A DNA stretch of 64,000 nucleotides from Cheiracanthium punctorium (Eukaryota; Arthropoda; Arachnida; Araneae; Cheiracanthiidae): assembly GCA_038373885.1 (NCBI GenBank), contig JAWZYV010019925.1, positions 525,001-589,000 on the forward strand, read 5' to 3'. The position numbers and the translations under genes are program-made. The notes under the pieces are model-generated. The model made no database searches. It worked only from the letters and a program-made list of their open reading frames with translations, and had not been told where the DNA came from. Numbering within the stretch: the first letter of the stretch is position 1; every line of letters begins with the position of its first letter. Below, one piece after another: positions 57,800-64,000 of the stretch.

Positions 57800-58480
57800 C
57801 AGTTAAGCACCGTTTATAAGTCTTTCAAGGGACCGATGTAAAACGATGTATAAATGAAATGACACATAACTGAAACTTTAATAAACACCTTACATTGCAT
57901 TACACGTTTAACACTACTAATGTTAATTTATATAAATATAATAATTTTAACTATTTTTCAGGTATTAGCACAATGAAAACAATAACTAAATTAGGAGAAA
58001 AAAGAAAGAAAGAAACACCTATCATAAAAGTTGAACAAATCATACCAATTATGATGTAATTTATACTCCATACAGACTTGAATTTTAAATAAAATCTTTC
58101 ATAGTCCTTTGATTGTCTTTGATTATTAATGTATTAAGGATTGAATTAAGCTCATGAAATGTTTTTTCACTCGTGTTCTGACAAAGCTTTTCGATATAGT
58201 CAATTGTGTGTTTAAAGGAAGGTAATTAAAGGTACATCCCTCCTTGCATCCTTTATTAGGCATTCTATGTAGGAAAAGTTTCTTCTATTTAGGAAAGTAA
58301 TGACTGAGACAGAAAAATTTTAAAGTTTAGGAAAGTGAAAAACGATATATAACCAAAATTGTGCATCTTATAAAAAAGCACTTTTGCATTAAAATGAATT
58401 GGAATTGATTGGGACTTCACGAAGACAATGCATAAATGTAAAAGCTTATAAATGAGAAATGTATAAATGGTGCTTTACTG
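57800..58480. mobile_element. MITE with ends CAGTTAAGCACCGTTTATAA
   Basis: The left end CAGTTAAGCACCGTTTATAA follows TA. The right end on the other strand is CAGTAAAGCACCATTTATAC. 681 bp without a transposase. Interior repeats of 'tataaatg' near both ends. It is pogo/Tc1-like by its TA-CAGT start. Confidence 0.75.
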
Positions 58481-58669
58481 CAAGTTCAAAAAACAGCTAA
58501 AGGATATGAAAAAGGGCAGTTAAATATTAATAAAAGTTGCAAGTTTTTAGTATATCAGACAATACATATTTTTGAAAACGTTTAACTGGGTAATCTAGAA
58601 AAACAAATCGGAATTGGAATTTTCCCTTCAAAGCCATTGTTACCATAACTTCAATATGATGTCTATATC

Positions 58670-59463
58670 CAGTGGCGGCTCATGGGCTATTTAAATGGAG
58701 GTTCACAAAATTAATTTCGAAAATTAAATATGCAGATACAACATACCTTACAAGTTAAAATATATTTGTATTTCTAGCAGTTAAAGTAAAACAATGCACA
58801 AAACTGAAAGAAAACAAGTCATCTTTGGTCTTACATTTGGTCACCAAGATAAGTTTTAGCAAAAACATTGTCTTGATTTTTTATTTCAATTTATTTTCAA
58901 AGGATAATATTGAAAAATGTCATTGCTGCTGCTCCGAAACACTTATTTGACTCCCATCTTAATTATTTACACTGGTTCATAAAAAATACTGTAGTGAAAA
59001 ATGATAAAAATAAAGAAAATAATAAGAAAACGGGGGGAAAAAAATGGATTAACTAACCAAACACCACAAACCAAGAGAAAATCCGGAGGAGATAACGGCA
59101 AAAAAATCTTCCATTTCATTTCCATGAGCACAATAAAAGTGTGCGAACGGAAGCGCCCTGCTTCTTCTGCAACTCTCTCGACATCTTTCCTCAGAGACGG
59201 GTTCAGATAGCCAATTGGTCGACCCCACATGCGAGCGATGAAAGACTATGCTGTAGTAACCTATGATACAGTGCGCTAGCTATAATAAACATACTTAATA
59301 ATAGTGGCGGGTGGGGGAGAGTAAAACTCATGTTTTAAATTCACAAAAATCTAGAAATGTACTTAATATATTTTTTTAAATTTCATTTGTTAATGTGTTT
59401 ATTCTTTAGTTTTTCCTCTGGGGTTTCATGTGCTCATGTGCTCAAATGGAGGAGCCACCACTG
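58670..59463. mobile_element. hAT-type MITE, 8-bp TSD TCTATATC
   Basis: TCTATATC at 58662-58669 and 59464-59471. Ends CAGTGGCGGCTCATGGGC and, on the other strand, CAGTGGTGGCTCCTCCATTT. 794 bp. Overlapping frames at 58967-59230 on both strands are not recognised and probably chance. Confidence 0.92.
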
Positions 59464-59471
59464 TCTATATC

Positions 59472-60078
59472 ACTCGTGATACCTAATTTTGTCATTCAAA
59501 TTATTAACTTTTTTTACTCTTGGGTATAAAATAGAGCTGAAAATGGTGAAAAATTTTAATCCAGTCATAAAGTGGTGTAAATTTTACTATGTTTTTCATG
59601 CTTAACTTTTTTATCTTTTTGGAGTAATGGTGGTAAAAGTTTTATCTTAGAGTGGTTGAACAGGAATAATCAGTGAGCCAGTGATCAGAGTAACTCTATA
59701 TTAGGATAATGTTTTATATAGGTATAACTGGATGTAAAAACAACTAATGAACACAAAAAAGTCTTTAGATATTGATGATTTTTGGTTTACTGGTAGTAAT
59801 GATGCATTATGAAAATTGAAAATTTTCATATTTTTCAATAAATTTACTTCCAAGATATTAAATTTCAAAAAACTTAGTGATTCTGCATGGCATAGAAATC
59901 GTATGAGGTTGCAATGTGACTCAAGACTTATTCGACCTGGAGAATTGAAATTTGTCATTTTGTTCAGTGTTTTGTAAAACAATTAAATACTTAGTGATTT
60001 ATGGTTTCTAATATTAAGAAAAATTAAAATTATTAATTCAATAGTTTTACATTAATATGTTAAACCTTTATTTTTTAG
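59472..60078. other. Intron sequence, unassigned
   Basis: AT-rich, nothing recognised before exon k. Confidence 0.4.
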
Positions 60079-60154
60079 CATGATAAAGTGATTGCGAATG
60101 ATTGGATCTCATATGTAGTGATTAAGAAAGGTCCCAGATCACAAGAAGCAGATG
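60079..60154 (+). CDS. METTL17: METTL17 exon k
   Basis: Acceptor tttttag, donor gtaagt. 25 codons including VIANDWISYVVIKKGPR, aligned with human EEKFSMVILARG. It ends one base into a Val codon completed by exon l. The following intron is only 228 bp, the shortest in the gene. Confidence 0.92.
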
Positions 60155-60382
60155 GTAAGTTTAATTTTCAAGAATGTTTGTACATATGCAAGTTGTATTA
60201 TGGAAGATGAAAATAAAAAAGAAACTTTTATTTACAGTTTTTACGAAGTTAAATGTGTTTTTTGTCTTTATAATTCAAAAGTTTAAACCATACTGTTTAT
60301 TATAATTTCAAGTTGATTATTTGATACATTTTAATAAAGTTGCCAATCAACTTAAAGTTTGATTTTTATTTTTCATATGCAG

Positions 60383-60506
60383 TCTCACAGCATTTTCCTA
60401 GAATAGTAAAACCAGTACTAAAAAAATCTAGGCATGCATATTGTCATCTTTGTTGTAGTGATGGGCAGCTGAAAACCATCATTGTTACAAGAAATAGGCA
60501 TGGGAA
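60383..60506 (+). CDS. METTL17: METTL17 exon l, fourth Fe-S cysteine region
   Basis: Acceptor atgcag, donor gtatgt. 40 full codons with QHFPRIVKPVLKKSRHAYCH, then LCCSDGQLKTIIVTRNRHGK. Human has [24 protein letters not shown]...RRHGR. The HLCC cysteines supply the remaining cluster ligand. The exon ends two bases into a codon, so at least one more exon must follow. It was not found before the window ends. Confidence 0.95.
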
Positions 60507-60763
60507 GTATGTATGCTTATAATACATTTTATTTTACCTATCTTAATTGCTCTTTTTCCTACTATTGTCTTCAAACTATGTAGTGTTGATCAAGCTAGTA
60601 GGAATTTGCACGAGTGGATTTTGTTCTCCTTATATTTTTCAGCTAATACACTACAAAAAATAGTTATTAAGACAGGCAGCTTTGCCTCCATACTTTACTG
60701 CGTGTGTTCTTTATACTTAGTACAGTGCTGACCAAATTATTGGACTCATTTCAATGAAAATTA

Positions 60764-61519
60764 CAGTAGACACCGGTTATAACATACTCTCACGGGACCT
60801 GAAAAAGCAGTACGTTATAGCCGAAGTACGTTTTAAGAAATACCGCTGGTAAGATTCAATATTACACAAAAAAAGAAAGTGGGCTCATAATGTCTCTGTA
60901 ATATGTGTTTTAAACAGGTCTGATTATTTAAATTAAATAAAAACAGAAAATTCTTTATCACTTACAATTTTTAGTGAGATAAATAATCTGTAATTTTCTT
61001 TTGTTTTAAATGGGCAGATGCTACTTTAAAAATACCGTTTTGGATATCCATAATAGACTTCTGTTGAGTCACTGCATCATCATGCGGCACTCAAAAAATT
61101 GTGATGCTGTTTTTGCAGCATTTAATGCGTCGGGTATGTTTGGTATAGGCTCCTTTGTTTCTTCTTCACTATCATCAGAATCATTCTAGATAGGGCTTTT
61201 CAGAAGGCATTTACATGATGAATGCCGAAGATAAAAGATCGCTCCTTTCATTCATGCACAATTCATCTCACCAGAGAATCTGGAAACTGACAATGAGTGT
61301 TTTTGAACGTACGGAAATTTATGCGAAAAAGGAGATAAAATGCTTAAGAAAAGCAGAATAAAAAGTACGTTATAGACGAAGTACGTACTTTTGATAAGTA
61401 CGTTTTAACCAAAGTTAAATAACATTATAAATATAGGACTTCAATCGAGACCTGGCTTCTAGGTACGTTATAACTGATAGTACGTTATATACCAGGTCCG
61501 TTATAACCGGTGCGCACTG
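60764..61519. mobile_element. Pogo/Tigger-like MITE
   Basis: Flanked by TA. Ends CAGTAGACACCGGTTATAAC and, on the other strand, CAGTGCGCACCGGTTATAAC. 'gtacgttata' is repeated in both subterminal regions. 756 bp with no transposase. CAGT...GGTTATAACG ends are typical of pogo-like elements. Confidence 0.87.
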
Positions 61520-62520
61520 TATTTCTCTTTTAACACTTTTTTTTTTTAATTAAATTTATTTAGTTTCCCAATCTTAAAAATAAAATTGGTGCAGCAAACT
61601 TCAAACGTCGTATTTGGCAAAGGAACAGCATAAAAATTGCATTTAAGTAAAGTTCAATGCATGCAACTTTATGTTCTGAATTTAATATTGAGCTTTGTTC
61701 AAAAAATCATACGCTGTACAAAATGTTCAAAATGCATACATTGTACAGCCAATCCTTACGAGTTAGCAAGTATGTTATAAGTAATAATACTGGTTGTATT
61801 CATGACAATAAAATTAAGTAACATAAAGTAATATTAGATAATGTTAGGGAAGTAACAAGAAGCAAATTTAATTATTTTCTAGACTTCAAATTTAATGCGA
61901 GTCAGGTTTTTAACAGTAAATGATCATTAAAAATATGTTGCATTATATTTGGACTAATACAATGGGTATTTTTCCGTTTTAACAATACCAGTGCTAGTAA
62001 TCTGGTGTTTTTATTGTACAGTTACATCATTTAATATATGTGGTTGTAATAATATAATAGATACAGGAAATAACAGAGTACAATTGAAAACTTTTTAAAC
62101 GTTTTATAGCTTTGATGAGTGGATTGAACAATCTGGGATTTACCTAGTACTGAAAATTTTGTACTTCTCCAAGAAAAAGGAATATTGCAAGATTTTGTTC
62201 AAGTAATCACAGACAGAATAATTGAAAGATGCTGGATTTGGCCATCTAATTGCCAATCATTGATGTAATTTCGTAGATCCAGTAACAGGATGCCATGCAT
62301 AACCAGTAGAGCAAATGTGTGTTTATGCAAAATGGCAGAATAAATGCCAGTGAGGCACTGCTCCTCACCATCGAAAATCCTATCTGTTAGAACTTATGTT
62401 GTGAAAGTTATATCTCCAAAATAAATTGTTTTTTAAAATGTTGATAGACATGGTAAATTTCATGGCTCCTATGAAAATTTGTGTTTCATCTATTTCCCTG
62501 CTTATATATATCTACTCAGT
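61520..62520. other. Sequence after METTL17 exon l, unassigned
   Basis: No METTL17 terminal exon found. A 31-codon frame after an AG at 62108 does not resemble the family C-terminus. AT-rich otherwise. Confidence 0.4.
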
Positions 62521-62539
62521 TCGGACAATGCAAGTCCAC

Positions 62540-63090
62540 CAATTTTGGAATGCATGACCTGAGTTAGCCCAGCCAGCCACGATACATCGAATTAACGTCG
62601 CCGTCGCCGTAGTTTCGACGTAATCATCGACGTTAAAAATCCTTGGATATGTCCACCTGTTTGCCCGTCGAGCGCTGAACTTCTCGACGGCGTATTACCC
62701 GCAAGGGGTGACCGTGAGAGATAACAATCTCGCTTAACTACGGCGTAAGAATGGAAAAGGGTGACCGCCAGGAAGAGAAAATCCCCGATATTGGTCGAAC
62801 ACTCGTCGCTATAACGGCAAAGGGAGACAGATTCTTGGAATCCGTTTATAAAATTCAGCTCATAGTGGTTGATTTTACGTTATACCTTGTCGAATCGCTC
62901 CAACAGGACAGAGAAAACCGGCTTATATTCGTCTAATAGAAGTCGTCCTTTAAAGACTTCGCAGAATTTGTCGAATTCTGCCCATTTATAAACGTAGTAA
63001 TTATGCCGCAATTCCAGACATTCAGAGAATAGACAAATACCATTTACATACGTCGTGAAGGAATAGAAATTCAAACTGTTCTGATCCTGT
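62540..63090 (-). other. CpG-rich coding-like block, unrecognised
   Basis: This ~550-bp block has clearly more G+C and CpG than the intron, with 'cgccgtcgccgtag', 'cgacggcgtat' and 'ctacggcgtaa'. The minus strand has a frame MNFYSFTTYVNGICLFSECL, ending LLERFDKV (63074-62880), that continues after one TAA in the same frame as NHYELNFINGFQESVSLCRY and so on. The plus strand also has a 61-codon frame (62751). I do not recognise either product. It borders the large palindrome and may belong to the same element, or be recently acquired DNA. Confidence 0.4.
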
Positions 63091-63122
63091 GAACTTTTGC
63101 CGTTTAAAAAGGAAACATTTTA

Positions 63123-64000
63123 TATTTCTATATAATACATTTTAATATTAGTTTGTTAGCTAATAAAAAGTAATTTTTAATTAAATGTGCAGAAATTACA
63201 AGTTTTAAATTAACTTCTAGTCGTTTAGATGAAGTTGTAAAATATACATTCATAAAAATTTGAACACAGAGAAAATACATTAAAGAAAAATATAATCTTG
63301 ATTTTTTGAATTTAATTGATCAGTAACTTGCATAAATAGCTTATGTCTCTATTTTACATTTTAAAGGGTTTACATTTTCCCCCCGGTACATTTTATGAAT
63401 TGTTTTTACTGTAGGTATATTTAATAAAAGGGGGGGGGGTACGCTGTTTAATTCAATGTTATAAACAATCTAAATATCTTAATATATTGGTGAAAGATGG
63501 TGAAAAAGTAACTTAAAAATTAAATAAAATATTAGTAAATTTAGTTAAGTAAGGAATACAGTTTAAAATGCAATTTTACTAACAGTAAATATAATTTACT
63601 TATTTTATATAAAAAAGGTTACTTTTTAACCAATATATGAAAATATTTAGATAGTTTATAAGAGTAGATTAAATAATTTTTTGCACCCTTTTATTAAAAA
63701 TACCTAATACAGCCAAAACTATTAATAAAATGTACCGGGGGAAAAAATGGAAACCCTTTAAAATGTAAATTAGTGACATAAGTTGTTCGTGCGAGTTACT
63801 TATCTGTTAAATTAAAAATCAAGATTATATTTTAACTTTAATATATTTTTGTCTATGTTCAAACTTTTATGAATATAAATTTTATAACTTTATCTAAACG
63901 ATTAGAAGTTAATTTAAAACTTGTTATTTCTAATCATTTAATTCAAAATTGCTTTTCATTAGCTAACAACTAGTAGTATAATGTATTATATTTAGAAATA
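63123..64000. repeat. Large imperfect palindrome, arms over 400 bp, reaching the window end
   Basis: Inverted copies around about 63561: 'gttagctaa' (63155-63163) pairs with 'ttagctaac' (63959-63967), 'taatttaaaact' blocks pair, as do 'tttacattttcccccc' with 'ggggaaaaaatgg' and 'agggtttacat' with 'aaaccctttaa'. Both arms also match outward to the last base of the window, so the structure probably continues. The outer parts resemble each other most closely. No ORF in the arms. Confidence 0.85.

Larger units (their letters stand above)
4889..60506 (+). other. METTL17: METTL17 (Rsm22-family) gene, 12 internal exons; both ends missing
   Basis: METTL17 is a mitochondrial methyltransferase-like protein that binds the assembling small ribosomal subunit and is needed for mitochondrial translation. 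Twelve exons with AG/GT borders join in phase into about 357 residues (1,075 nt); the human protein is about 456. Seen in order: an N-terminal helical region, the Rossmann SAM motif DFGSGVGSAIW, the segment DLVVSAFSLQEL, LWRKT, the IELGT..DARD..L block (LVENGT..DARDLVL in vertebrates), then CPHDFPCPK, a further Cys, and HCHLCC-like AYCHLCCSDG. Family knowledge assigns four of these cysteines to a 4Fe-4S cluster, and all are kept. Introns run from 228 bp to 12.6 kb. The start exon with its mitochondrial targeting peptide and the final exon (family CARxSxWGD region) were not found. Identification is from recognised family motifs, not from a search. Confidence 0.93.

Noticed and set aside
59001..59230. 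Overlapping ORFs on both strands inside the 58.7-59.5 kb MITE
   Set aside because: No recognisable domain, and the host element is a short non-autonomous MITE with exact TSD.
62108..62206. Candidate terminal METTL17 exon after 'ttttatag', 31 codons in phase then a stop
   Set aside because: The peptide (NFDEWIEQSGIYLV...) has none of the family's C-terminal pattern (CARxSxWGD), and the acceptor has a weak pyrimidine tract.

Overview
The window looks like nuclear DNA from an arthropod, probably a spider or other chelicerate. It is AT-rich, its introns are kilobases long with GT-AG borders, and it is dense in hAT, Tc1/mariner, Helitron, Penelope and tRNA-SINE debris. The arthropod call rests on the kinds of repeat. 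The chelicerate call is inference only.

One host gene is clearly present. Twelve exons on the + strand (4889 to 60506) splice in phase into about 357 residues of METTL17 (Rsm22 family), the mitochondrial methyltransferase-like factor for small-ribosomal-subunit assembly. The SAM-binding motif I and all four iron-sulfur cysteines are readable. The N-terminal exon(s) and the last exon were not found and probably lie outside the window. The twelve exons total 1,075 nt spread over 55.6 kb, so nearly everything else is intron filled with mobile elements.

Layout: 1-4.9 kb, upstream sequence with a hAT-like element (1542-4272) and a nested long-inverted-repeat element. 4.9-10.7 kb, exons 1-2, a MITE, an unrecognised 116-codon ORF and a mariner (8558-10208). 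10.7-23.3 kb, a 12.6-kb intron holding hAT elements nested inside one another plus a 3-kb TIR transposon. 23.3-36 kb, exons 3-4, a hAT-like MITE with a SINE inside, a 3-kb hAT-like element and a Helitron (31727-34293). 36-47.7 kb, exons 5-6, a SINE next to a LINE RNase H relic, a Penelope-like element with inverted arms, a repeat-family pseudogene, a SINE inside a MITE and a foldback element. 47.7-60.5 kb, exons 7-12 with a minus-strand Helitron, a Tc1, a mariner relic and MITEs. 60.5-64 kb, a MITE, a CpG-rich coding-like block and one arm-pair of a large palindrome that reaches the window edge.

Points of most interest: several insertions keep exact target-site duplications, so nesting order can be read directly. 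Four short hairpins look like templated inverted insertions, one of them inside a recognisable RNase H motif. The Penelope element and the foldback at 44.8-45.1 kb share a CTGAAGA-N-stem-GAAA layout resembling a hammerhead-ribozyme core, intact in one arm and damaged in the other at both loci. No rRNA gene, intact tRNA gene, CRISPR array or bacterial-type operon was seen.
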